NCBI RefSeq assembly: GCF_019649055.1
Contig: NW_026570231.1
Coordinates: 806,001-870,000, forward strand
Reading direction: 5' to 3'
From: Paramacrobiotus metropolitanus
Taxonomy: Eukaryota; Tardigrada; Eutardigrada; Parachela; Macrobiotidae
DNA: 64,000 bases
The translations under genes were made by a program, and so were the position numbers. Under the pieces are notes generated by a model. That model made no database searches and was not told the origin of the DNA. It worked only from the letters and a program-made list of their open reading frames with translations. This document shows, one piece after another, positions 37,701 to 48,472 of this stretch. The first letter of the stretch is position 1. Every line of letters begins with the position of its first letter.

Positions 37701-39525
37701 ATGGTCGTCGAAATGGCGAAGCGATAGTGGTGTTTACTAATGCTCAACAACGTGATCTCGCCCTACAGCGTCATAAGCAGCATATGGCCAACCGTTACAT
37801 TGAAGTATATCGAGCCTTGGCCGAGGATTTTCAGCAGGTGGCCGGAGGTAATGTTGGCGCAGAGCAGAATGTTTGCCTTAATTGCTGTTATGAAATCTCT
37901 TTACTATGTTGTTCGCCATCTGTTCTAGTGTGTAACACGGAAGCCGAGCGTTTCCTCAAGCGCAAAGGCGAACTGATTGTCCGTATGCGTGGTCTGCCGT
38001 ACGAAGCCACCCCGAAGGAAGTGGTAGACTTTTTTGCCGATGGCGATGAGCCCGTGAATGTGGTGGATGCGGAAGAGGGTGTACTGTTCGTTAAACGGGC
38101 CGATGGACGAGCCGCTGGTGATGCTTTTGTGTTGTTCCGGACGGAGGAGGATGGACAGAAAGCGCTGGCGAAACACCGTGAGCGTATCGGTAGTCGGTAT
38201 ATTGAGCTGTTCCGGAGTACGACGGCGGAAGTGCAACAGGTGTTGAATAAAAGTCAGGATATGCGCAGCGAAAACCAAGCCCCTTTGATATCGACACCAC
38301 CCATGTCTGGACTGATGTCTCCAGTGGCACATGGCCTCGTGCTGCCTTCTTCGGCCCTACTGGGACGGAGTGGGGTGCGGAATTGTATTCGATTACGGGG
38401 ATTGCCATTTGAGGCAACTGTAGAGGATATTTTGGATTTCTTGGGAGATAAAGCGGGACATATTGTTATGCAAGGCGTTCATATGGTGTACAACGCACAG
38501 GTATACCTCACATGTAGTTAACCTAGAGTATGTTAACAGACTGCAGTGATCTGTGTTTTTCACTTTATTGCAGGATACTACAGTTCTGTATTTGGTGTAG
38601 GTCATGAAATCCTTTTGGTTAACACAGAACACCGTCTGTTAATAGGGCCAACCGTCTGGGGAAGCTTTCATTCAAATGGACAGTGAGACAGCAGCCAATT
38701 TAACGTGCCAGGAACGCCACAATCGTTTCATGAATATGCAAAAGTATAACAAAAAGAATCGCTATATCGAAGTCTATCAGTGCAGCGCGGATGAAATGAA
38801 TGGTAGTGGTAGTTTGGGATTACCATCTTTCCGGCCTGTTATCCCTCACGGTACGTCGGCGTGTTTCTCTTCTAGTTAGATTGGTTTCTCGAATATTCTG
38901 TTGTTTTGCAGGATTAGCGGGCTTGACCGGATTCCAGCCAAATTTTCCCTTTAATCCAAACCTTCAGTTGATGATGTCGCAACTTAGTCCTGGCTTCCGC
39001 CCGCAGTTATCCAATTTGTATCCACTTCCTTATTGGACATACCCTAGCCCTCCCCTGTCGCCCACAAACGGGTTTTCTAATGGATCGGTTTTGTCAGGAT
39101 TACCAGGGAATTCTGTGGCCGGTTTGTCCAATGGTGTGTCGTTTGTACATTTGCGGAATCTTCCTTACAGTGCTTCAGTGGGCGATGTTAGTGCATTCCT
39201 TAAGGGCCAGGTAAGAATCCTTAAGACGGTTTTCGAGTGTTTCTGTTAATGTGGTGCTTGCATCATTGTGTTTCTGAATTATTCGCAGTTGAGTGTTAAA
39301 AGTAGTAAAAGCTCCAGTGGAATTTCGTGCGTTATTATCTTCCGGTGGTTTTATTGCTTTCAGATTTCCCCGGAATCGATTCAACTTAACAGACAAGCGG
39401 ATGGCCGGCAAAATGGTGAAGCGTTTGTTATGTTTGGTTCACGGGAGGAAGCTGAACGTATTATCCGAGAATGCAATCGTCAGAATCTGGGCAATCGGCG
39501 TGTGGATATGACCCTCCTTGCTTGA
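31730..39525 (+). CDS. ESRP: Epithelial splicing regulatory protein (ESRP/fusilli)
   Basis: Nuclear RNA-binding protein that controls epithelial alternative splicing. Exons: 31730-32055, 35466-35847, 36420-36566, 36744-36959, 37127-37274, 37340-37447, 37672-37847, 37929-38500, 38646-38850, 38912-39210, 39364-39525, about 913 residues. Order: poorly conserved N-terminus; exonuclease-like N-domain ([34 protein letters not shown], then [10 protein letters not shown]); quasi-RRM1 ([11 protein letters not shown] to [10 protein letters not shown]); quasi-RRM2 ([13 protein letters not shown] to [10 protein letters not shown], then [10 protein letters not shown]); quasi-RRM3 ([12 protein letters not shown] to [15 protein letters not shown]); the YPSPPLSP linker; a last qRRM-like segment. 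All junctions are in phase except inside exon 4, where the frame slips by one base near 36860, so the sequence as given needs one extra base to encode the protein. ATG 31730 is the first in frame; a second Met at 35506 in exon 2 could serve a shorter form. Confidence 0.93.
32056..35465. other. ESRP intron 1
   Basis: A 3.4-kb intron, the largest in the gene. It contains no other exon that I can support. Its last part (about 35182-35370) is strongly T/G-rich on the plus strand, with repeated GGTTT and TGGTG words, ending about 100 bp before the exon 2 acceptor at 35465. Confidence 0.6.
35739..35861 (+). promoter_or_regulatory. TGGTGG clusters in and just after ESRP exon 2
   Basis: TGGTGGTGG at 35739-35747, GGTGGTGG at 35823-35830, and GGGGGTGGTGG at 35851-35861 straddling the exon 2 donor (GTAGGG at 35848). 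A further GGTGGTGGTGG lies in the 3' UTR at about 39708-39718. UGG/GGU-rich motifs are the published binding preference of ESRP proteins, so self-regulation is possible; this is inference. Confidence 0.3.
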
Positions 39526-39894
39526 TAAACATATTTGATGTCGGAAGTGCAATGCAAATTCATGAAACCCTCCACGCTTTCAGAATTGATTTTAATTTTT
39601 TGTTACTGTGTTATAGTTTTATTAGAAGTATAGTACCGCTATTTGTAGCATGGTTGCAAATTAGCAATGGATTGGGACCAAGGGGAACCGACTTGCTTGC
39701 TGCAGTCGGTGGTGGTGGCTTTTAGCGTAGACACGGGAATGTAGTAAGCATTTTTCTCTTGTTTATATTTTCATATGATCATGGTAATCTCTCGCTGCTT
39801 TTATCCTTTTACGGCTGCCAGAATGTGCCTTATTCGTGTTCACACTTTTTACAAAAGGTGAACTAGTAGACGCTTTTTCGCGTGACTTTTTGTT

Positions 39895-39937
39895 TTTATT
39901 AACAAGATTTTTAGAAGCGTATATTAGTATTTTTATT
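39895..39937 (-). terminator. Candidate polyadenylation signals of the DCXR-like gene
   Basis: TTTATT at 39895-39900 and 39932-39937 reads AATAAA on the minus strand, 175-217 bases beyond the DCXR-like stop. Use of either would make the two convergent transcripts overlap in their 3' UTRs. Confidence 0.4.
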
Positions 39938-39994
39938 TTCCATCACACTTTGTGTTAAGTATATGAACGAATGTCATCGGAGATTAACATTTTA

Positions 39995-40000
39995 AATAAA
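39995..40000 (+). terminator. ESRP polyadenylation signal
   Basis: Canonical AATAAA 470 bp past the ESRP stop codon and about 110 bp before the stop of the convergent DCXR-like gene. It is the best-placed signal for the ESRP 3' end. Confidence 0.65.
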
Positions 40001-40111
40001 ACTGGAACAATCAGCAATTTGTTTCTTCTGCTTACGACTCGTTGCTTTTACGATCGATTTACCGCCATCGTTTTATCCAGCGATGCTGACTGATAGTTCA
40101 GATAATAAGAA

Positions 40112-42312
40112 TTAAGTCGCCAAAAGCCCTCCGTCCAGCGGAAGACTGATACCGGTAATGAATTTGGACTGATTCGATAACAGGAACAATACAGCGTCCA
40201 CACAGTCGTCCACTTCTGCAACAACGAAAACGTCTTTGCGGTTTGAATTTTGTACACGTTTAAACTCTAAAAAATTATTGTTGTCGCATGACTTCGGCAG
40301 TTTTTCGCAATAAGACTGAAACTGTCGAGCGATTTCTTAGTCGGTGTCCGACTCGGTAACAGCCTATATACGTGGAGGAGGAAAGCACTAGCAGTACTTA
40401 CCCCCAAACTTGTGCACAGGAATACGAGCCAGCAGCGGACCTGCTTTTTCAGGATCTGACCACCCTTGTCGTCCCATATCAGTCAGAATCACCGTCGGAC
40501 TGAGTCCGTTAACGCGAATCTAAACAGTAATGAAGGATGCAATACAAAGGTCGTGCGCAGTGTATGCGTTCAGTATGGATGACCGATGATACAACTCATT
40601 GTTTCATACATTGTGCGGTCCCAATTCTAAAGCCATGCTCCGAGTCAGCGCATCCAGTGCGCCTTTGGAGGCGCAATAAGCCGCATGATTCGGAATAGCG
40701 ATCTGACCGGCAACGCTCGATAGGTTGACAATAGATCCAGCATATTTTCGCTCTACCATGGATTTAGCCACAATCTGTATGTCCAGTAAAACCAAATCAT
40801 AATAACCAGTAAACCCTGCCAGGAAAAGTTTGGGAAAGGAAACAGTTTAGTAGGCTAACAACTACAAGTACCTTTTAACTTTAAATTTTTAATTTAACTA
40901 TAGCCTGATAACGAACGAATGAACGTTTGTTGGTATTCTCAAGTTATTGGTTTCTCAAGTTCAAGTGCAAATGGCGTTTGGCTTGTACAAGACTGCAAGC
41001 ATCAATAAAAATTAAAAACCATTTATGGATTCAACGATTTATATCCGAAAATCGGCGAACGAACATCTGTGTTCACTGTATTTACCCGGGAAACGTTAAA
41101 GACAGCCTTGAGATTCACTCCCAAAATGCTGAAACGAAAAAGACACAACATTTAAGCGTAGTCGCGTACAATCGTACACAACTATTACTACATCCGGAAT
41201 TTCCTAAAACGTTCGTTTAACTTTTAGTAATTTATGTACCGTTCGTAGGTCTCTTCCGTGGAGTCGATAAAAGATTCCGGTATGAACACGCCCGCATTGT
41301 TGACTAACATATCGATGGGCAGAATGGACTCCACTGCCCTTTCCGTTGCAGCCCAACCGTTCAGGTCAACGGGCACGGGTCGGATATTCGGACACTAAAA
41401 TCCAATAATAAAATCCAATAATATTGGATTTTAGTGTGCCCTGGCGGTGCTACAGTATGCCTACAACTACAGTATGCCCTGGCAGGCTGGCGGTGCAGGT
41501 TAAACTGCACCGCCAGGGTATACTGTACTCGTAGTTTTTTTATTTTTATGAAATGAAATACATTACGATGGACTTGCGTTTTTTACACTTGCGTTTTTCA
41601 GGGCAGAAACATATGCGTGAAAAATTTTTATCACCTTCTTCTATCGGTAATAACATGCTTAGAAAGCATCAACCCCTACTTCAGACTGTTAAAATACAGA
41701 TTTTAATGAACGTAAACCCGGCTCTAGAATAATCCAGACAACAATGCCGGCATTTGCCAGTTTTCGCTAAGTGTGTTATCAACGGATAGGAAAAATAGTT
41801 TTCGGATAAATAATATTATAATATTACTGCTGCATACGAATAATTATTCGTATGCAGCATCAGTTTTTCTAATTCGAACCCATTACTGTCATATTATCGA
41901 TTGGTACTCAGAGCTCGTACAGAGTCTACAGTACAGACCACCGTGGTACGTATAGAAGCTACCTTAAACTGTGTGTAATATGTTCGTAATTACAGTCATA
42001 ATATATAGCGCGTTATGCGAACTTACTTCTTGTTTCAGTGTCTGCAGGTTTTCCGAAGAGACACTTATTGCGAAAACTTCCGCTCCTAAGCCAGCCAGCC
42101 TAATTGCAATACCTTTTCCAATACCTGCATGTGCAATTTGTCGTAACTTTTATTAACATTTTTCGTTTCAGTTAAGCGAAAATGGTAAGGAAAATGGCGA
42201 AAATAAGACAGTAATACTTGGCACGGTCATTGCGTTTTGTAAGAACTGTACCTCTTCCTGCCCCTGTAACAAGCACTCGTTTCCCTTTGAAAAAATCCGT
42301 GTCCACTGCCAT
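40112..42312 (-). CDS. DCXR: Dicarbonyl/L-xylulose reductase-like short-chain dehydrogenase
   Basis: NADPH-dependent reductase of the classical SDR family; the closest recalled relative is DCXR, which reduces L-xylulose and dicarbonyls as a tetramer. Exons on the minus strand: 42312-42252, 42124-42027, 41394-41240, 41128-41086, 40774-40610, 40519-40402, 40215-40112. All phases agree and give 247 residues (human 244). Seen: cofactor site [30 protein letters not shown], the 14-codon exon [14 protein letters not shown], catalytic Ser in IVNLSSVAG, catalytic [22 protein letters not shown], and the C-terminal [20 protein letters not shown]. The start ATG has a good context (CATCATGGCA). It is convergent with ESRP. 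The acceptor of exon 3 lies in the arm of a palindrome, yet the splice signals look intact. Confidence 0.93.
41393..41436. repeat. 15-bp inverted repeat at a DCXR splice acceptor
   Basis: CACTAAAATCCAATA (41393-41407) and its perfect complement at 41422-41436 flank a 14-base spacer that holds part of a third copy (AAAATCCAATA). On the minus strand one arm forms the end of the intron, GGATTTTAG, directly before exon 3. Confidence 0.85.
41438..41530. repeat. Nested palindrome and direct repeats
   Basis: CTGGCGGTGCAG (41487-41498) and CTGCACCGCCAG (41505-41516) form a perfect 12-bp stem with a 6-base loop. Outer words GCCCTGGCGGTGC (41438-41450) and TACAGTATGCC (41451-41461 and 41468-41478) recur directly and inverted (GGGTATACTGTA to the right). 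It lies in intron 2 of the DCXR-like gene, adjoining the inverted repeat at 41393. Confidence 0.8.
41828..41859. repeat. 32-bp perfect palindrome
   Basis: The left arm TGCTGCATACGAATAA is followed at once by its exact complement, with no loop. It is located in intron 2 of the DCXR-like gene (minus strand). It has no coding role. Confidence 0.9.
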
Positions 42313-43213
42313 GATGGTTTCCACAAAAGAGTGCTCGAGCATGCAATATCCTGCCCGTAATCACGATTCACACGTTGTGCAATAAAAATAATCATCAGTA
42401 ATTTATTTGCTGTACTGGCTCAAGATTCATGATTCCTCATAAAAGTGGAATGAGTGATTATAAACCATCTATCGCTTGGAAATAGTTCAGTGCAACACAA
42501 CATCTGTGGAGAATTTAAAAGCCCTACGGGCGTCCGTATTCCAAAGTTCACAAACCGTATTTCTGCACATTCAGCCTAGTTAAACCTTTGAAGACGGTTA
42601 TGTTTCCTTATCCGGCCTGCCAACTTGCGATACATTCTACGATAACGCCACGCACTTACAAAATTTATACTTCTATACCAGATTGTAGATATATTTTGCA
42701 GGTTTTCAGAGGAAAAAAAATTATTTTCAAAACATTTTTGCCATTTAGTGCGAAATTTCCAGATGTGGGTGCATATGGAACATATTCGGGAAACATAAAT
42801 TATTAATTTCTAATTAAGGACTGCAGTTTTTTAGCCATAAAACTGGAATGTTATCTTAATTTGATTTAATGATTGTTTTACATACGGTGCCACTGAACCC
42901 GGGATGTAACGCTATCCCATGAATACTCCGTCAGTAATTGAGAAGCATAACGGCCGCACAGTGCACTGCCAACTACGCATAGTAACGTTTAACAGGGATT
43001 CAAAGATCAGAAATTTATGCGAGTAACTACTCGAAAAACGGTAATCGAAGGAAGCAAGATGATAAAACCGAAAAAATTACAGAAAATATCAAGATTCTGA
43101 ATCTCGGGAAACAGAATAATAAAACGAAAATGTCAACATAATATAAAATTAAAATCCCAATATTTTTGTTCCATCAATAAGTTTCTTTCACAAACGAATC
43201 AGAAGCAGACAAG
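42313..43213. other. Spacer between DCXR start and CHAF1B stop
   Basis: Holds the DCXR-like leader and promoter on one side and the CHAF1B 3' UTR on the other; both genes are on the minus strand. There is no exon and no canonical polyadenylation signal on the minus strand in the first 150 bases past the CHAF1B stop. Confidence 0.5.
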
Positions 43214-45030
43214 CTATGCAGCAGCAGAAGTGGACTCGTTATTTTCCCCGATCGGTGTGTATTCCTCTCCCAGCTCGGCTTCATCAAATTCCACGAAACT
43301 GACGAACCCATCCCCGGACGTAACGACCAGCACTCGACCATCTGACGACCATGCCAAATCCGTCACATCTTGCACGTGCAGATTCCCCATCACAGCGAAC
43401 GGTCTAGCCATTTCTGTATCATAAAGATGAATCTCCAACGGGTATTCTGTAACCACAGCGAAAATGTATCGGCACTTTAGCCCGGAAACTATAACCGGGT
43501 TCGACTGCTTTGGCCCTGACACAGTCGACACGTCCATCCCTTGATCCGACCCCGTGGCATCCAGTTTATCACCGCCCATAATAACGTCCTCGTCCACTTT
43601 GCCGTTTACGAGAGTGTCGTTCAGACCGCTACCCGCGGCCGTTTCGCTGTTCCGCAAAGCAAAACGCTTGGGACAAAATTTCACACAAACCGTCGGGCCG
43701 TTACTGGGCAGCACCGCCACGGGTCGGCTGAATTTATTGGCGCCAAACCGAAACACATAGGAACAAGGAGTGTCCTTGTAGATTCCTGCTGGAACAATCA
43801 GTAACTGCCCATCAGAGGAGAAATCCGCTCGCCGCCGGAAAGAAGCGGCGAACTCATCGTAAAACATCCAATCTCCATTCATATCCTTAGAAATATCGTA
43901 AACCGGCTTCAGACGGTACTCCCCATCGGTACATAATGGCTCGAAAACACGCATACGACGGTCCGTTGACAAAGTGATAACGTATTTGGAATTCGGATCC
44001 CAGGCACATCCCAGTACTGGACCATCTCCGTGAATTAATTCCTGTAAATCGAATACCGGCATGCGTACAAAGTGCAACAATTCAGTCTTATATATTTCGA
44101 AGTCTTTTTAAACTGCCAAAAAGTCAAATAATTGTAGTGGATAACCAAGGAACTATGCAAATAGTATGTACCACGGAAAATTTCGCCAATACAGTTCCCC
44201 ATAAAATTTAGGAAGATTAGTAAACACTTAACACAAACACATTAGGTTAACATTACGCAATAAATAATAAAAACGCAAGATACTCGAAAAGCATCGTCAA
44301 CAGTCAACTGAGTTATTCTTTGTAATTATATACATAAAGAGAAAGCTGATGAGTACTTCGGTTAAAATAATTAACCAGTATGTGAAATCTGATTTTATTC
44401 CAAAATAAGTTTATAGGAACTATTGAAATGGTTAATATCCCTGGCACAAAACCCGAGGAATGGCATTAAAAAATATCAATACCTCTGTACCTTCGATATG
44501 CCTTTGGTCGAAATATCCACAACGACCGCTTGCAGCGAACTATCCAGCGACGCAGCTACATAGAAGCGGCCATCGGGTGACCAGGCCAGCCCCGTAATGT
44601 CCAGCTTCTGTCGTTGTATTGCGCCCATGGTCTGTGGTCTCCATTCCTCCGACATTTCAATCTGCGCATCCTGCTGCCCCATAATCTTCCGCCATCCCTT
44701 CTCGTGCGGGATTTTCTTCCAAATCACAATGGTCCCCGTACCATCGCCGGCCAATACACTGTCATCCTGTGGACTACTGCGCACATTGTACACGTCATAC
44801 AGGTGCTGTTCCCAACCGAATTCAGCACGAAATTCCACCTTGGGCTCGCCAGTATCACTGGCGAATCCGGGAACAATCTCCCAACTGCAGATGGACTCCC
44901 CGCACGTGAGCATGCACAGAGGATCTGCTAGTGTGACAGGCTGGTTGTGGGGTGCGAAAGTGACGCTGTAGACGGGCTTAGACCGCTCCCGCGCGCCATG
45001 CCAGTGCAGTAATGGTTTGAATATCCTCAT
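43214..45030 (-). CDS. CHAF1B: Chromatin assembly factor 1 subunit B (CAF-1 p60)
   Basis: WD40 subunit of CAF-1, the nuclear H3-H4 chaperone that deposits histones on newly replicated DNA. Two exons, 45030-44491 and 44041-43214, joined in phase 0, give 455 residues (human 559; the disordered C-terminus is shorter here). The start MRIFKPLLHWHGARERSKPV matches the family N-terminus (Met, basic, then WH followed by PVYS). The repeats include DITGLAWSPDGRFYVAASLD, GDGPVLGCAWDPNSKYVITL, RMRVFEP, the p60-specific SFRRRADFSSDGQLLIVPAG and DVTDLAWSSDGRVLVVTS. The internal WD repeats 2-3 diverge from the vertebrate sequence. A splice acceptor at 45076 just upstream means the leader probably contains another exon; the frame stays open to it but without a better start. 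Confidence 0.92.
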
Positions 45031-46447
45031 CGTATCGCCAATATCATAAAAAACAGCCACCTGATTATCCACGCTCTACAAATAAAAAAAAACTTCTCAA
45101 GTTCTCAGTACTTCTATGAATATCAACGTGGACAAATTATTACCTAAGATTACTTTCAGTCGAACAGTATTGTACGTAACTTATTGACTGTAATTAAGTG
45201 CTGTGATTCAGTTATACAAAATCCTGCTGCTTGCAAATCAGTAACAGAAGAACAAACAAATTACAAATGGGATATTTTTCGTGCTGAAAAACAACAAGTT
45301 ACGCGTAATACCTAGTAGGCTGCCGCTGCCCTATCTTTTTCAGTTGTCTCTAGCTAACTAAACGTCTCCCTGCAACATCTTGGTGTTAAAAAACATAACT
45401 ATCGCACGTACCGTAGGGTTCATACACAAAAACGCATTGAAGAGCGAAGACTTATCAGGAGCGAACAAGGAGTACGTACCTAAACCAGAATTTGGTTGAA
45501 TGGTGCCTCGTACTGACTCGTACAGATCCCGAATTGTGCTGTTTTTCACATTGGCACACAGCAAATCTCTGCACTTTTGAAATATTACTTCCCAGCTTCA
45601 GCGTGTCGCAACATGCGCTCGCGAAGTAACCTGTGTACCACAGGATAATACACACTGTTAAAGTTAGTGGTGGAGTCCCAGATTTCGTCAAAAATTTTTC
45701 CAGAGACTGAGAAGAGTAAGTAAAAAATTCTGCAAGCCCGTGCACTGTGTGATATCTCTCACATATAATAAAGCTGGCAATGTTCAATGCTCCTTCTGTC
45801 CTCGAACTGCTGGAAAGAAGCTAGACGCAACAATCTGGAAAGTGAAAACAGCATAAACGTATTGCTACAATACGCACTTGTTACTGTTACAATTGTTAAA
45901 CAAAAAGCCATTTACAATTATTTTAGACTGAAAACTTATCACAAGTTTGAGCGCTTTATTTTTCTCGCGGAAAAGTGATTACACTGAAGTGCGGAGTGGG
46001 GACTGATAAGCCGCCGAAAACGATTTGTGTTTAGTTAACGAGGCAAATGCGTTAATGCTGGACTTTTATACCCGTTCCGCTAAAATAAGTACAGTACGCT
46101 TTTGCCTAAAGACAGAATTTCCGTTAAAATTGTGTCCTGATGTTCTTCCTGATGGTCTTTTTACGAGTATAAAGGGGCAATGCCAGAAAATTCATATGGT
46201 CAAAATGATAAATCATGAATTTTTCAGAATTAATAAATTTCATAGACGAAAAATTAAGTATGAGTAAGTACTCGAAAGAAAAGTTGGATATCAGGTAAAA
46301 ACTGAAATCGCTAGCCCCAGTGCTAATAATACAAGTTAGTATATAATATTACCACGACTTACGAGTACAAAAAACGACCTTACATTGTTTTTTTTTTGCT
46401 TTTCAGCGTAACCAGGTTTTGTACGAGTAAGTCTAAGTCATATTAAA
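45031..46447. other. CHAF1B upstream region
   Basis: On the minus strand the sequence at 45076-45086 (TTTATTTGTAG) is a good acceptor feeding the CHAF1B leader, so a non-coding first exon probably lies in this stretch. I cannot place it. Open frames at 45358-45787 (minus) show no recognisable domain. Confidence 0.4.
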
Positions 46448-46896
46448 TCAGTTTACACTTGCAGCAAGTTTGCCTTGTGTCTGCTCCAGGGTAGGTAAGT
46501 GGGAAATTAGATTTATCATTATTCTAGCAGAAATGTCCGTATAATCTCGTACATGACCGCTGCCTGCACGTTTTGGCACTAAACAGTTATCGTCTTCGGT
46601 CTGTTTGTGGAAACCATCTGTCTTTGCATCTGGAACCATAGTCTGGACAATATCATCCTACCAATAAAGACCAATAAAGAAATAAATCTGTGTCACGGTA
46701 CGTTTATAAGCAAATTACTAATCGTCTGTTGCGTCATTCCTGCCGGGCCAAGAAACAGCCATCGGCCCAGTCGGCGACGAAAATGACGCTTATTAAATAT
46801 CATAACCTTATTGGCGCTCCAGCAACGTGTGTAGTTGTATCGAGTCGACGCAAATGTTAGATAACATATGGGAAATAAGCTAATATTAATTTCCAT
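46448..46896 (-). CDS. Candidate secreted peptide precursor, possibly PDF-like
   Basis: Proposed exons 46896-46807 and 46657-46448, joined in phase 0 across a 149-bp intron with GT and AG ends; 99 residues. Exon 1 begins MEINISLFPICYLTFASTR, a short weak hydrophobic segment that could be a signal peptide. Exon 2 holds a dibasic site (LVPKR), then a 31-residue segment whose last part is IMINLISHLPTLEQTQGK, then LAASVN and stop. Known pigment-dispersing factors share the spacing of Ile-Asn, four residues, Leu-Pro, six residues, then Gly plus a basic residue for amidation, close to the end of the precursor. The match is one of spacing and few residues only. The mature peptide would be longer than the usual 18 residues unless it is cut at an Arg. 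Exon 1 is the weaker part. Confidence 0.3.
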
Positions 46897-47684
46897 ATCA
46901 GACGCTTGATTAAAGTCCAGGTACACTTCCGGCTGTGGTTAATCCTCTTCCCTGCGTCATATTCTTAGCCACGCATTTATAAACTGGCGCCGCCATGCTC
47001 TGTAAACTAACAACAAAAATTTTCCGCATGTCGAAAAATTTTATACGGCTTAACTTGCGAGAGCTGTGACAATCTTGCGTATTTCAAGCAGTATTTTCCA
47101 CGTGTTTGTCGTAGACATCTTATGGTTAGCTAATAGCTTCGATACAGTAACCTCGTTATTATGGACCTTGCAATCTTGAGCTAATTAAGCCTATCCAGTC
47201 TGCTTAATATGCTTGTTATTTGGGACAGCTTCTTTTATTTCCTGCGTTATTAATCCCAACACGTAACGAGATTCCCATGCTAACGATCAGATTGTCACTA
47301 CGTTGATGCTTTGGAATAAACATATCGCCGTATGAATTACCGGTTAAGGTGATTATGTGCGGTGCTCTTGTTGTTCTCGGTGAAAGCAGTGATCTGTTTC
47401 ACAACACTGAACCGTTTTCGCGGTTTAGAAAGTCCAATAAGATTTAGACTGTGATCGCTGTTTCTCGGAAAAAGCACACGATTCCCTTTCTTGCTGCACG
47501 ACCAACTAGTTCCGCCAAGCCTTTGCTCGAATCTCACAATCCTTGTAGGATACCGATAGTGAAAGGTCAATTGCAACACGCCATTCGACTTCACCGCTTT
47601 GACACTCAGTTATTCGATTGCAAGTTATATCGGCTCCAAAAGCAAATATAATACTGATGTCTATTACCAGACTTTCACGACAGT
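46897..47684. other. Spacer between divergent small genes
   Basis: Separates the minus-strand peptide candidate from the plus-strand EGF gene, so it would hold both promoters if both are real. No exon or repeat is supported. Confidence 0.4.
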
Positions 47685-48472
47685 ATGCAACAAACGCTTT
47701 ATGTGTTTTTTTCAATCGGTGTATTATGGAGTCTAGTAGAAGGAAAACCGTTCCGAGATTGGTTGACTGGATCTCACACCGGCGACAAGAAAGGTCAGTG
47801 CCATGCAAGACAGTTACTTAAACAATTAAACATGACGATACGATTATTTGTTTGCACTAATGTTAATCAGATTATCAAGCAAGTACATCGAATAACAATC
47901 CCTCTAAAATATTTACACAAAACTAGCAAATTTGAGTAACTTGCAGCTCGCAGTAAGTCGATTAACAAAATGCAATTTCAAAATGGTTATCACCGTCATT
48001 TTCACTTTTACGGTTTCACCTATACTTCAAAGTATGTGGTAGTCACAAAACCCTGATAAACGTTTTTTTGCGAGTTAACATGCAAATGTCGGTAGTTTTT
48101 ATAAACAGCTAAATCAATATTATGAATATGCAATAGAAGTATTGCCAATTATCAACAATAATTATGCATTCTTTCACTACTTTTATACATGCAGGTTTCT
48201 TTGATATGGAAGATTTTGACGGTCTCCTGGACCGAAGTACTCGTCATGCGGCCGGCGGTGTGAGCAGTATGGAGCTTATTGAACTCCCATGGATTGCCTG
48301 CAAGGACAGGTCCCGGGCGAGTGGATACTGCGCTAACGAAGGGAAATGTGAAGAGAGATTCGTGCCAATGCGCAGACAAGGCCAAAAGCATTACAAAGTG
48401 GAGGAGCTATTTCGCTGTGTGTGCAAAGATGGATTTACCGGTGTTCGTTGCGAAATAACGTCGATTATCTAA
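47685..48472 (+). CDS. Small secreted protein with one EGF domain (ErbB-ligand-like)
   Basis: Two exons, 47685-47793 and 48195-48472, phase 1, give 128 residues. The N-terminus MQQTLYVFFSIGVLWSLVEG is a clear signal peptide. A charged spacer is followed by one six-cysteine EGF module: CKDRSRASGYC, then ANEGKC, a long third loop, FRCVC, and KDGFTGVRCE at the end. Cysteine spacing is 9, 5, 22, 1, 8. The GYC, GKC and GFTGxRC pattern, with Arg before the last Cys, is that of EGF-receptor/ErbB ligands such as neuregulin or Vein rather than of matrix EGF repeats. No transmembrane segment follows, so it would be released directly. The loop between Cys3 and Cys4 is about twice the usual length. The donor is GTCAGT, slightly off consensus. 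An ATTAAA at 48513-48518 is a possible polyadenylation signal. Confidence 0.75.
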
